DNA of 6,582 bases from Candidatus Eiseniibacteriota bacterium (GTDB lineage: Bacteria > Joyebacterota > Joyebacteria > Joyebacterales > Joyebacteraceae). This document shows positions 1-6,582 of the stretch, in pieces (within the stretch, counting starts at the first letter, position 1; each line of letters starts with the position of its first letter). The position numbers were made by a program, and so were the translations under genes. The DNA lies in the NCBI GenBank assembly GCA_030630395.1, contig DAOVNE010000079.1:1-6582 (forward strand), in the 5' to 3' direction. The notes below the pieces were generated by a model. The model saw nothing but the letters and a program-made list of their open reading frames with translations, had not been told where the DNA came from and searched no databases.

Positions 1-307
1 GGTTCACGATGACCATATCGATCCGATCGATCCCCTCCTGCTCGAGCGTCGCCACGTGGCTCTCCTTCTGCGGCTGAGAGAGGATGCCTCCGTGTATCTT
101 TGGATGGAGGGTCTTGACCCTGCCGCCCAGGATCTCCGGCGCACCGGTCACATCCGCGACGTCGCGACACTCAATGCCGGCTGATCTCAGCCGCGTCGCC
201 GTGCCCCCGGTTGACAGGATCTCGATCCCCAACCCTGCGAGCTCGCCGGCGAACTCGACGATCCCCCGCTTGTCGGAGACGCTAATCAACGCCCTCGCAA
301 TACTCAT
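1..307 (-). CDS. purH: PurH, bifunctional AICAR formyltransferase/IMP cyclohydrolase, N-terminal part (runs off left edge)
   Basis: PurH formylates AICAR with 10-formyl-tetrahydrofolate and closes the ring to give IMP, the last two steps of de novo purine synthesis, in the cytosol. Only the first 102 codons plus one base are in the window, and the frame is open to the left edge. The visible part is the MGS-like IMP cyclohydrolase domain: it begins [13 protein letters not shown], has [15 protein letters not shown] at residues 31-45, TGAPEIL at 54-60 and the signature [16 protein letters not shown] at 61-76. Lys65 in that signature probably matches the IMP cyclohydrolase active-site lysine of human ATIC (Lys66), an inference from motif position. 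The transformylase domain is beyond the edge. The ATG overlaps the purF stop as ATGA (304-307) and has GGAG nine bases upstream, which fixes the start. The segment around residues 77-90 is less conserved in appearance. The family call is secure. Confidence 0.96.
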   Translation of the reverse strand, partial: MSIARALISVSDKRGIVEFAGELAGLGIEILSTGGTATRLRSAGIECRDVADVTGAPEILGGRVKTLHPKIHGGILSQPQKESHVATLEQEGIDRIDMVIVN

Positions 308-1752
308 CGTATCTCTCTCCCGGTTGGCTTGGCGTCTTCGATTTCGAACGCCCCGGTCCTGCTACCCAGGAGGTGTGCCTCCTCATGGGGGTAGCTTCCG
401 TCGAAGCAGGCAGTGCAGTAGGTCTCCTTCTGGGGGGGAACTGACGCCAGGAGCCCCTCATTCGACAGGTAGCCCAGCGAGTCAACCCCGATGAACTCCC
501 CTATCTCAGAGACTGAACTGGCGGAGGCGATGAGTTCCTCTCTTGTTGGGGTGTCGATGCCGTAGAAGCAAGGGAAGCGAATGGGAGGCGACGCCACACG
601 CAGATGAACCTCCTTTGCTCCCGCGCGCCTGAGCATCCGCACGAGCTGTCGGCTGGTCGTGCCTCTGACGATCGAGTCGTCGACGACCACGACACGTTGC
701 CCGGCGAGCGTGTCTTTGACAGGGTTGTACTTGATGCGCACGCGGAAGTTGCGAAGTGATTGTTTCGGCTGGATGAACGTCCTTCCGATGTAGTGGTTCC
801 TGATGAGCCCGATCGCGTGCGGTATCCCCGACTGATCGGAGAACCCCATCGCGGCGGAGTTGCTGGAATCGGGAACGGAGATGACGATGTCCGCCTCGAC
901 CGGGCACTCGCGTGCGAGGTTGCGACCGAGAGCCATTCGCACGCTGTCGACCGAGACGCCGCGTATCATCGAGTCGGGGCGCGAGAAGTAGATGTACTCG
1001 AAGATGCAGAAGCTCTCTGGAGTTCCTCCTCCCTTGAGGCGAGACGATGTCGGACCCTTGGGGCCGAACACCAGAATCTCCCCCGGCTCTATCTCGCGCT
1101 CATATGTTGCCCCAACGATATCGAGCGCGCAGCTCTCGGACGCCACGGCCCATCCCCCGCTCTCCAGCTTGCCAAAGCAGAGCGGACGGTAACCCCGTGG
1201 ATCTCTGACGGCCACGAGACACCCGTCGATCTGAAAGAGAATCGAGTAGGCGCCGCTCACCGACGCCAGCGCTTCGGTGAGCACCTCCGTGATGTCTGCC
1301 GTCGCTCTTCCTCCACGGCGTGAGTAAGCGTTGGCAATGAGGTGCAGGATCGTCTCAGTATCCGTTGTCGTTCGGAAGATGGAGCCTCCGGCCTCCAACC
1401 GGGCCCTCAGGGTTTCGGCGTCGACCAGGTTGCCGTTGTGCGCCGCCGCAAGCGGTCCGCCCTGGAATCGCACCAGAAGAGGCTGGGCATTGACGAGTTG
1501 ACTCTGCCCGGTCGTGGAGTATCGCACGTGGCCGATGGCCAGGCTGCCGGGCAGTTTGTCCAGCACTTCCTCGTCGAAGACAGTGCTCACGAGTCCCATG
1601 GCGCGATGCTGGAACGCCGTCTCGCCGTTCCATGTAACGATCCCCGCACTCTCCTGCCCTCTGTGCTGAAGGGAGTAGAGGCCCAGGTATGTCAGCCTTG
1701 CGGCATCGACATTCCCGGACACACCGAATATGCCGCACTCATCATGAAACAC
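304..1752 (-). CDS. purF: PurF, amidophosphoribosyltransferase (Fe-S type)
   Basis: PurF makes 5-phosphoribosylamine from PRPP and glutamine, the committed step of purine synthesis and usually the feedback-controlled one. The 482-residue product has a class II glutamine amidotransferase domain (about 6-235) followed by a type I phosphoribosyltransferase domain. Cys6 in [10 protein letters not shown] is the expected nucleophile, so a five-residue propeptide (MFHDE) is probably removed. Other glutaminase motifs are GHVRYSTTG (74-82), HNGNL (105-109) and TDTE (130-133). The PRPP loop [14 protein letters not shown] spans 354-367, and the flexible loop starts at [11 protein letters not shown] (323-333). 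Cys249, Cys395, Cys446 and Cys449 sit where the Bacillus subtilis enzyme binds its 4Fe-4S cluster, so this is the oxygen-sensitive type and not the cluster-free E. coli type. The start is GTG, 11 bp after the purC stop. No alternative start lies just upstream in this frame, and the Cys position supports the choice. The gene ends in a 4-bp overlap with purH. Confidence 0.98.
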   Translation of the reverse strand: MFHDECGIFGVSGNVDAARLTYLGLYSLQHRGQESAGIVTWNGETAFQHRAMGLVSTVFDEEVLDKLPGSLAIGHVRYSTTGQSQLVNAQPLLVRFQGGPLAAAHNGNLVDAETLRARLEAGGSIFRTTTDTETILHLIANAYSRRGGRATADITEVLTEALASVSGAYSILFQIDGCLVAVRDPRGYRPLCFGKLESGGWAVASESCALDIVGATYEREIEPGEILVFGPKGPTSSRLKGGGTPESFCIFEYIYFSRPDSMIRGVSVDSVRMALGRNLARECPVEADIVISVPDSSNSAAMGFSDQSGIPHAIGLIRNHYIGRTFIQPKQSLRNFRVRIKYNPVKDTLAGQRVVVVDDSIVRGTTSRQLVRMLRRAGAKEVHLRVASPPIRFPCFYGIDTPTREELIASASSVSEIGEFIGVDSLGYLSNEGLLASVPPQKETYCTACFDGSYPHEEAHLLGSRTGAFEIEDAKPTGREIR

Positions 1753-1765
1753 GTTTCCTGCCTTT
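1753..1765 (-). promoter_or_regulatory. purF ribosome binding site and GTG start context
   Basis: Read on the minus strand, the purC stop runs directly into AAAGGCAGGAAAC before the GTG. AAAGG (1765-1761) is eight bases from the start and shares its first two A residues with the TAA stop. It is a weak Shine-Dalgarno, so translational coupling to purC is likely (inference). The last nine bases, GGAAACGTG, recur exactly at the purB start. Confidence 0.6.
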
Positions 1766-2468
1766 AGGAAGAGACCCGATCGAGAACTTCATTGTATGCC
1801 TCAATGAACCCGCCAAGATCCTGACGGAATCTATCCTTGTCCATGATGCGGTCGCTCGTCTTGTCGTGGAATCTGCAGGTGTCCGGCGAGATCTCATCAC
1901 CGAGCACGAGACATCCGTCCTTGAGTCCGAACTCGAGCTTGAAGTCGACCAGGCGGATTCCGCGCTCATCAAGAAAATCGGTGAGGATATCGTTCACCTT
2001 GATCGCGGCCGTCCTGATCTCGGCCAGGAGCTCATGCGTAGCAAGGCCCAGGGCGGTAACGTGCTCCTCCGAGAGAATGGGATCGTTGAGACCGTCGTCC
2101 TTGAGATAGTACTCGACGATCGGCGGATCGAATCTACGTCCTGCCTCGATGCCCAGACGCTTCACCATTGAGCCCGCGGCGACGTTTCTCACCACGACCT
2201 CGATCGGAAGCATCTCCAGACGATCGACGAGCATCTCGCTGTCACTCAGCTTTTCCACGAAGTGAGTCGTGACGCCGGCCTCATTCAGAAGCGTGAAGAA
2301 GTGAGATGAGATCCGGTTGTTCAGCACGCCTTTCCCGCTGATGATCTCGTGCTTGACGCCGTTGAATGCTGTGGCATCGTCCTTGAACTCCTGGACCATG
2401 CGCCCCGGAGAATCAGTCTCCCACAGGATCTTCGCCTTTCCCTCGTACAACGGTTTCGTCTTCCTCAT
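1764..2468 (-). CDS. purC: PurC, SAICAR synthetase
   Basis: PurC joins L-aspartate to CAIR with ATP to form SAICAR, the substrate that PurB, encoded just upstream, then cleaves. At 234 residues it has the usual length of the short bacterial form. Motifs in order are KPLYEGKAKILW (5-16), the nucleotide-binding loop region; GKGVLNNRISSHFF (45-58); VDRLEMLPIEVVVRNVAAGS (81-100), the family signature; and DFKLEFG (175-181), LGDEISPDTCRF (189-200) and DKDRFRQDLGG (210-220) near the active site. The residue after CRF is His201, where most family members have Trp; the codon is CAC (1866-1868). The ATG is preceded by a strong AAGGAG eight bases away. A 61-bp gap, the largest in the block, separates it from purB, and purF follows after 11 bp. 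In Bacillus-type operons purS, purQ and purL usually lie between purC and purF; here they are absent. Confidence 0.98.
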   Translation of the reverse strand: MRKTKPLYEGKAKILWETDSPGRMVQEFKDDATAFNGVKHEIISGKGVLNNRISSHFFTLLNEAGVTTHFVEKLSDSEMLVDRLEMLPIEVVVRNVAAGSMVKRLGIEAGRRFDPPIVEYYLKDDGLNDPILSEEHVTALGLATHELLAEIRTAAIKVNDILTDFLDERGIRLVDFKLEFGLKDGCLVLGDEISPDTCRFHDKTSDRIMDKDRFRQDLGGFIEAYNEVLDRVSS

Positions 2469-2529
2469 GCTTTTCGCTCCTTCAGCCGTGTTACGCCGTT
2501 CATTCGATCACTAGCACAGCCCGCACTTC
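2469..2529. other. purB-purC intergenic gap, 61 bp
   Basis: This is the longest non-coding stretch in the window. Apart from the purC ribosome binding site near its downstream end I see no clear signal. A possible six-pair stem with one G-U pair (GCTGTG and CACGGC, minus strand) has a loop of over 20 bases and no following T-run, so it is not a terminator. A TGTG followed by TAGTGA is too far from a -10 box to call a promoter. No small ORF with a ribosome binding site is evident. Confidence 0.5.
2477..2482 (-). promoter_or_regulatory. purC ribosome binding site
   Basis: AAGGAG lies eight bases before the purC ATG on the minus strand. It is a near-consensus Shine-Dalgarno and stands free of any upstream coding sequence, so purC can be translated independently of purB. 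Confidence 0.8.
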
Positions 2530-3834
2530 TCATCCTCTCTTGAAAAACCCCAGTCGTTCGAACACTGCTCTCGTACCGTCCATATGACGCTCAAGACCAA
2601 GCGCATCGTCGAGTGTCTTCTCACCGAGAAGCTCAAGAACGCGCTCACTCTTCCCGATCTCATCGCGGAACGGAGTGTCAGCTGTCCTGGCGGCCATGGC
2701 CGCGGACTGGACTACCTCGTATGCATCGTCACGCGACAGACCGGCCTCGACCAAGAGCGTAAGGACCGTACCCGATGCGAACAGACCGCGTGAGGATTCA
2801 AGGTTCCGGAGCATCGCATCCGGCCTGATATCGAGCCCACTCACGATGCCCGCGAATCGCTTCACCATATAGTGTGCGATGATCGAGCTGTCCGGCAGGA
2901 TGATCCGCTCCACCGACGAGTGCGAGATGTCGCGTTCGTGCCACAGCTCGATGTTCTCCATGCCCGCCGCGGCGTTCGCTCTCAGGAGGCGGGCGAGCCC
3001 GCACATCTGCTCACACTTGATGGGGTTCCGCTTGTGCGGCATTGCGGACGAGCCCTTCTGCTTCTTCCCGAAGCCCTCCAGTATCTCGCCGGTCTCGGTG
3101 CGTGCGAGGAGGCGTATCTCCAGAGCCTGTCGAGCGATCACGCTTCCGAGTGTGGCCAGGGCAGACAGGTAGCGCGCGTGTCTGTCGCGTGAGACTATCT
3201 GATTCGATATCTCGGCCGGATGGATGCCAAGCTCTTCGCAGACGCGCCCTTCGATGCGTGGGTCGAGGTTGGCGTAGGTGCCGACCGCTCCCGAAACCTT
3301 TCCCACCGCCGCGGCGCCGACGGCGACGGCGAGCATGTCGCCCGCGCGCCCCAGCTCGTCCCACCAGTACGCGAACTTGAGACCCAGGCTCATCGGCTCC
3401 GCGTGCACGCCGTGTGTCCGGCCGACGATCGGAGTCTTCTCGTGCTCGATGGCGAGGGCCTTGACGAGATCGACAAGGCCGTCAAGCTCATCGAGAAGCA
3501 GGCGCCCCGCGCGCGCGATCTGCGCTCCCGTCGCGGTATCGAGGATGTCCGAGGAGGTCATTCCGAGGTGGACGTAGCGTGCCTCCGGTCCGATGCTCTC
3601 CCCGAGCGCCGTGAGGAATGCGATCACATCGTGGTGTGTCGCCTCCTCGATCTCCTTCATGCGTTCGATGTCCAGGGCGGCTTTGCTCTCAATCACGGCC
3701 AGAGCGCTCTCGGGCACGCGACCGAGTTCGACCCATGCCCGCACGACCTCTATCTCGATCTTCACCCAGAGTGCGAGTCTGGCGTCATCGCTCCAGATCT
3801 CCGCCATCTCCGGATATGTGTATCTGTCGATCAC
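2530..3834 (-). CDS. purB: PurB, adenylosuccinate lyase
   Basis: PurB releases fumarate from two substrates, SAICAR (giving AICAR for PurH) and adenylosuccinate (giving AMP). It therefore serves both the main pathway and the AMP branch. The 434-residue product belongs to the fumarase/aspartase superfamily and matches the Bacillus-type length; the enterobacterial enzyme is longer. Visible motifs are THHDVIAFL (66-74) with His68, YVHLGMTSSDILDTA (87-101) with His89, VGRTHGVHAEPMSLG (137-151) with the catalytic His141, the superfamily signature GSSAMPHKRNPIKCEQM (261-277) with the catalytic serine on the mobile loop, and ERDISHSSVERIILPDS (300-316). The three histidines fall at the numbers used for B. 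subtilis PurB, so there is no net indel up to that point. The start is GTG. AAGGAG lies nine bases upstream, beginning inside the guaA stop codon, and the N-terminus IDRYTYPEMAEIW is a normal family beginning. Active as a homotetramer in the family. Confidence 0.98.
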   Translation of the reverse strand: MIDRYTYPEMAEIWSDDARLALWVKIEIEVVRAWVELGRVPESALAVIESKAALDIERMKEIEEATHHDVIAFLTALGESIGPEARYVHLGMTSSDILDTATGAQIARAGRLLLDELDGLVDLVKALAIEHEKTPIVGRTHGVHAEPMSLGLKFAYWWDELGRAGDMLAVAVGAAAVGKVSGAVGTYANLDPRIEGRVCEELGIHPAEISNQIVSRDRHARYLSALATLGSVIARQALEIRLLARTETGEILEGFGKKQKGSSAMPHKRNPIKCEQMCGLARLLRANAAAGMENIELWHERDISHSSVERIILPDSSIIAHYMVKRFAGIVSGLDIRPDAMLRNLESSRGLFASGTVLTLLVEAGLSRDDAYEVVQSAAMAARTADTPFRDEIGKSERVLELLGEKTLDDALGLERHMDGTRAVFERLGFFKRG

Positions 3835-3849
3835 GTTTCCGAACTCCTT
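3835..3849 (-). promoter_or_regulatory. purB ribosome binding site overlapping the guaA stop
   Basis: On the minus strand the guaA TAA stop is the start of TAAGGAG. AAGGAG (3849-3844) lies nine bases from the purB GTG and decides that start. The overlap suggests ribosomes finishing guaA may reload on purB (inference). The spacer ends in GGAAAC, the same six bases that precede the purF GTG. Confidence 0.8.
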
Positions 3850-5437
3850 ATTCCCACTCTATCGTCGACGGGGGCTTCGAGCTTATGTCGTAGCAGACCC
3901 GATTGACCCCGCGTACCTCGTTGATAATGCGCGCCGATATCCGCTCCAGCACTTCATAGGGCATCCGGAACCAGTGCGCCGTCATTCCGTCCAGCGAGTG
4001 CACGGCCCTCACCGAGACGACGTGCTCGTAGGTTCGCTCGTCCCCCATCACGCCCACGGTTCTCACCGGCAGGAGGACCACGAACGCCTGCCATATGTCG
4101 TCATACAGACCGGCTCGTCGTATCTCGTCGAGCGCGATGGCGTCCGCATCCTGCAGTATCGCCACCCGATCCTTCGTCACTTCTCCGAGGATGCGGATGG
4201 CCAGCCCGGGTCCCGGGAAGGGGTGCCTGCCCAGGATATCGGCATCGATCCCAAGCTCCGCGCCTACCTTTCGCACCTCATCCTTGAAGAGTGTTCTCAA
4301 CGGCTCGATGAGCTCGAGGTCCATCTGTTCAGGGAGACCTCCCACGTTGTGGTGGCTCTTTATGGTGGCCGACGGCCCCTTCACGGAGACGCTCTCGATG
4401 ACATCCGGGTAGAGCGTGCCCTGCGCGAGGAAACGAATGTCCCCGAGCTTGCGGGCTTCCTCCTCGAAGATCCGTATGAACTCGTGGCCGATGATCTTCC
4501 TCTTGCGCTCGGGGTCTGTCACGCCGGAGAGGGCAGCAAGGAAACGGTCGGCTGCGTCCACGACATCAATGCCGATGCCGAGCTTCTCCTTGAGCCTCTG
4601 TATGACATCGAGTTCCTCGCCTTTTCTCAGCACCCCGTTGTCCACAAAGATCGGGACCAACCGGTCGCCGATCGCTTTGTGGATGAGGACGGACATCACG
4701 GACGAATCGACTCCGCCCGAGAGGGCGCATACTACGCGCGAGTCTCCCACGATGTTTCTTATATCCTCGATCGTCTCATCCACGAACGCCCTCGTCGTCC
4801 AGTCTCCCTTGATCCCGCTCACTCGCCGGACGAAGTTCTCGAGCAGGCGACCACCGCCCTCGGTGTGAATGACCTCGGGATGAAACTGGAGACCGTACGC
4901 GCGTCGTTCGTCCGAGCCGATCGCTGCTATCTTGCCATCGGAGCTTCTCCCGAGGACGTCGAACCCCGGTGGCGGCTCCGCCACTTCATCGCCGTGGCTC
5001 ATCCAGACCTGAAGGGTCTCCTCGAGGCCGTCGAAGAGAGGGTGAACCGTATTCGGAGCGAATCCCATCGGTCCGTATTCGCGGGTCTTACTCGGAGAGA
5101 CCCCTCCGCCGAGGGCCTGCGCCATCGCCTGCATTCCGTAGCAGATGCCGAGCACGGGGATGCCCAGTTCGAAGACGCCGGGATCGGGCCTCGGTGCGTC
5201 CGCCGCATAGATGCTCGACGGTCCACCCGACAGCACAATGGCCCCGGTGTTCACGGCTATCTCCGCCGGCGGTGTGTCGTATCTCAGGACCTCGGAGAAG
5301 ACGCCGAGCTCTCTTATCCGACGTGCAATGAGATGCGTGTACTGAGAGCCGAAATCCAGGATGGCCACGCGCACGTGACCGGTCTCCACGGACTTGTGCC
5401 TCTCGCTCTTCACGGGCGTGGTTGCCCTAAGAGCCAT
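3848..5437 (-). CDS. guaA: GuaA, GMP synthase (glutamine-hydrolysing)
   Basis: GuaA aminates XMP to GMP using glutamine and ATP, the last step of the GMP branch and directly after the reaction of the gene upstream. The 529-residue protein has a class I amidotransferase domain from about residue 23 ([19 protein letters not shown]), with nucleophile Cys99 in GICYGMQ and His186/Glu188 in QFHPEV completing the triad. The ATP pyrophosphatase domain follows, with P-loop SGGVDSS (240-246), LYPDVIES (342-349) and [11 protein letters not shown] (360-370). The C-terminal dimerisation domain runs from [11 protein letters not shown] (405-415) to the typical end PPSTIEWE. The N-terminus carries about 20 extra, charged residues ([20 protein letters not shown]) before the usual start point. 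The ATG has GGAGGG six bases upstream. A GTG at codon 22 also has GGAG nine bases upstream, so the shorter form is possible. Family and function are secure; only the start is open. Confidence 0.98.
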   Translation of the reverse strand: MALRATTPVKSERHKSVETGHVRVAILDFGSQYTHLIARRIRELGVFSEVLRYDTPPAEIAVNTGAIVLSGGPSSIYAADAPRPDPGVFELGIPVLGICYGMQAMAQALGGGVSPSKTREYGPMGFAPNTVHPLFDGLEETLQVWMSHGDEVAEPPPGFDVLGRSSDGKIAAIGSDERRAYGLQFHPEVIHTEGGGRLLENFVRRVSGIKGDWTTRAFVDETIEDIRNIVGDSRVVCALSGGVDSSVMSVLIHKAIGDRLVPIFVDNGVLRKGEELDVIQRLKEKLGIGIDVVDAADRFLAALSGVTDPERKRKIIGHEFIRIFEEEARKLGDIRFLAQGTLYPDVIESVSVKGPSATIKSHHNVGGLPEQMDLELIEPLRTLFKDEVRKVGAELGIDADILGRHPFPGPGLAIRILGEVTKDRVAILQDADAIALDEIRRAGLYDDIWQAFVVLLPVRTVGVMGDERTYEHVVSVRAVHSLDGMTAHWFRMPYEVLERISARIINEVRGVNRVCYDISSKPPSTIEWE

Positions 5438-5449
5438 GGTTCACCCTCC
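5438..5449 (-). promoter_or_regulatory. guaA ribosome binding site
   Basis: GGAGGGTGAACC leads into the ATG on the minus strand; GGAGGG (5449-5444) is six bases from the start. It is the strongest Shine-Dalgarno-like site in the window and lies in the 26-bp gap after the upstream gene. It favours the long form of GuaA over the internal GTG at codon 22. Confidence 0.8.
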
Positions 5450-5463
5450 GCGAATCTGTCCGG

Positions 5464-6582
5464 CTACCTCCACATCCCAACGCCCTGCGCGCGCTGCATC
5501 AGCTTGCCTTCAGAGCGGATGGAGGGAGCAATGATCAGTTCGGCGTGCTGCAGTTCGAAGATGTTCTTGGCGCCGACTGAGCCCATGCAGGTCTTGATGG
5601 CTCCCAGGAAGTTCTGGGTGCCGTCGTCGGTCCGGGCGGGTCCCAGGAGGATCTCCTTGAGTGTGCCGCTCGTTCCGGTCTTGACTCGGGCGCCTCTGGG
5701 AAGGTCTCCGTGTGGTGTCGACATCCCCCAGTGATACCCCTGTCCCGGTGCTTCCTCTGCCCTGGCCATCGCAGAGCCTATCATGACCGCATCGGCTCCA
5801 CAGGCGAACGCCTTGCAGACATCGCCGCCGGTGTCCATGCCGCCGTCCGTGATGACGGGCACGAGCCGTCCGGTTCTCTTCTGGTAGAAGTCGCGCGCAG
5901 CTGCGGCATCGACGGTGGCCGTGACCTGCGGGACGCCCAATCCGAGCACCCCTCTTGTCGTGCAGGCGGCCCCCGGTCCGACGCCTACGAGCACCGCGTC
6001 AGCCCCGGCCTCCATCAGGTCGAGTGCGACGTCGTAGGTGACGCAGTTGCCGACGATCACCGGTATCGACATCGAGTCTATGAACGCTTGGAAGTCAAGA
6101 GTCGGGTAGGTAGAGGAGATGTGGTCGATCGTAGCAACGGTCGTCTGGACCACGAAGATGTCCGCTCCGGCCTCCTCGGCCAGGCGTCCGAACCGTGCGG
6201 CCCGCGTGGGGCTCGCCGAAACGGCCGCGATGGCCCCCCGCGACTTGATCTCCTCGACGCGCTTCCCTACGAGTTCATCCTGGATCTCCGGCTTGTAGAG
6301 CTCCTGGACGTGGCTGGTGACCTCCTCCGGTGTGGCGCCGGCTATCCTGCTTAAGATCTCCTCGGGATTCTCATACCGCGTCTGGACACCCTCGAGGTTG
6401 AGAACTCCGATGCCCCCCAGCTTTGACATCTCCACGGCCATCGCCGTGTCGACGACACCGTCCATTGCAGCAGCAAGGATCGGCACCGTGAACTCCATGT
6501 CCCGGAGTCGCCAGGTCGTATCCGTCTCCATCGGGTTGACGGTGACCCGCCCCGGAACGATGGCGACCTCATCGAAGCCGAA
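5464..6582 (-). CDS. guaB3: GuaB3-family IMP dehydrogenase (N-terminus runs off right edge)
   Basis: Probable IMP dehydrogenase, oxidising IMP to XMP with NAD+, the rate-limiting step towards GMP. The visible 372 residues form one TIM-barrel IMPDH/GMPR catalytic domain without the paired CBS (Bateman) domains of canonical GuaB. The catalytic loop [12 protein letters not shown] is present, with its cysteine codon at 5962-5964; canonical IMPDH has SIC where this has AAC. The phosphate-binding region reads [10 protein letters not shown], followed by [35 protein letters not shown] and [15 protein letters not shown] are typical of GuaB3. The first ATG in the window (6531) is not the true start: the frame stays open for 17 more codons reading [17 protein letters not shown], which matches the usual GuaB3 beginning, so only a short N-terminal piece is missing. 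It lies 26 bp before guaA, which uses its product. Family assignment is firm. Activity as IMPDH is inferred from the retained cysteine, the context and, from memory, biochemistry of cyanobacterial GuaB3. Confidence 0.93.
   Translation of the reverse strand, partial: FGFDEVAIVPGRVTVNPMETDTTWRLRDMEFTVPILAAAMDGVVDTAMAVEMSKLGGIGVLNLEGVQTRYENPEEILSRIAGATPEEVTSHVQELYKPEIQDELVGKRVEEIKSRGAIAAVSASPTRAARFGRLAEEAGADIFVVQTTVATIDHISSTYPTLDFQAFIDSMSIPVIVGNCVTYDVALDLMEAGADAVLVGVGPGAACTTRGVLGLGVPQVTATVDAAAARDFYQKRTGRLVPVITDGGMDTGGDVCKAFACGADAVMIGSAMARAEEAPGQGYHWGMSTPHGDLPRGARVKTGTSGTLKEILLGPARTDDGTQNFLGAIKTCMGSVGAKNIFELQHAELIIAPSIRSEGKLMQRAQGVGMWR

Noticed and set aside
760..1323. Plus-strand open frame of 187 codons opposite purF
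   Set aside because: It is an antisense shadow of purF with low-complexity basic composition and no recognisable domain.
2469..2529. Possible hairpin or promoter in the purB-purC gap
   Set aside because: The stem is six pairs with one G-U pair and a loop of over 20 bases, without a T-run, and the -10-like sequence matches the consensus poorly.
304..3834. Frameshift or pseudogene at the GTG-started genes purB and purF
   Set aside because: Both frames begin with normal family N-termini, keep all catalytic motifs and have full family length, so the GTG codons are genuine starts.
3593..5734. Very long plus-strand open frame (713 codons) covering guaA and the 5' end of purB
   Set aside because: It runs antisense to well-conserved genes whose G/C-rich third positions suppress stops on the opposite strand. 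Its translation shows no recognisable domain and is rich in Arg, His and Ser, as expected for a shadow frame.
5710..6354. Plus-strand open frame of 214 codons opposite the GuaB3 gene
   Set aside because: It lies wholly inside a conserved gene on the other strand and has no recognisable domain; it is best explained by codon bias.
1..6582. Purine or PRPP/ppGpp riboswitch, PurR-type operator
   Set aside because: All intergenic gaps are 61 bp or less, too short for these riboswitches, and no operator-like palindrome was seen. Any such control would lie upstream of the right edge.

Overview
The window is one continuous minus-strand block of purine-nucleotide biosynthesis genes from a G+C-rich bacterium. 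In transcription order (right to left) it holds a GuaB3-type IMP dehydrogenase (cut by the right edge), guaA, purB, purC, purF and the first 102 codons of purH (cut by the left edge). All four complete genes are intact, with no frameshift and no mobile element, RNA gene, repeat array or CRISPR. Gene boundaries from right to left are 26 bp, 13 bp, 61 bp, 11 bp and a 4-bp ATGA overlap, so a single transcript is the simplest reading. No promoter or terminator could be supported inside the window, so both ends of the operon lie outside it.

Together the genes cover the committed first step of the de novo pathway (PurF), two mid-pathway steps (PurC, PurB), the last two steps to IMP (PurH), and both steps from IMP to GMP (GuaB3, GuaA). 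PurB also serves the last step of the AMP branch. Genes for the remaining steps (purD, purN or purT, purL/Q/S, purM, purE/K, purA) are not in the window and must lie elsewhere.

The organism cannot be named from this sequence. The PurB (434 aa), PurC (234 aa) and Fe-S-type PurF resemble the Bacillus-type enzymes more than the enterobacterial ones. GuaB3 is best known from Actinobacteria and Cyanobacteria, and from some other lineages. High G+C, strong G/C bias at third codon positions and two GTG starts fit a high-G+C Gram-positive or a G+C-rich uncultured bacterial lineage.

No previously undescribed system was found. The points most worth a second look are GuaB3 placed directly before guaA, the unusual selection of pur genes, a His in place of a usually conserved Trp in PurC, a roughly 20-residue N-terminal extension on GuaA with a competing internal start, and matching start contexts at purB and purF.
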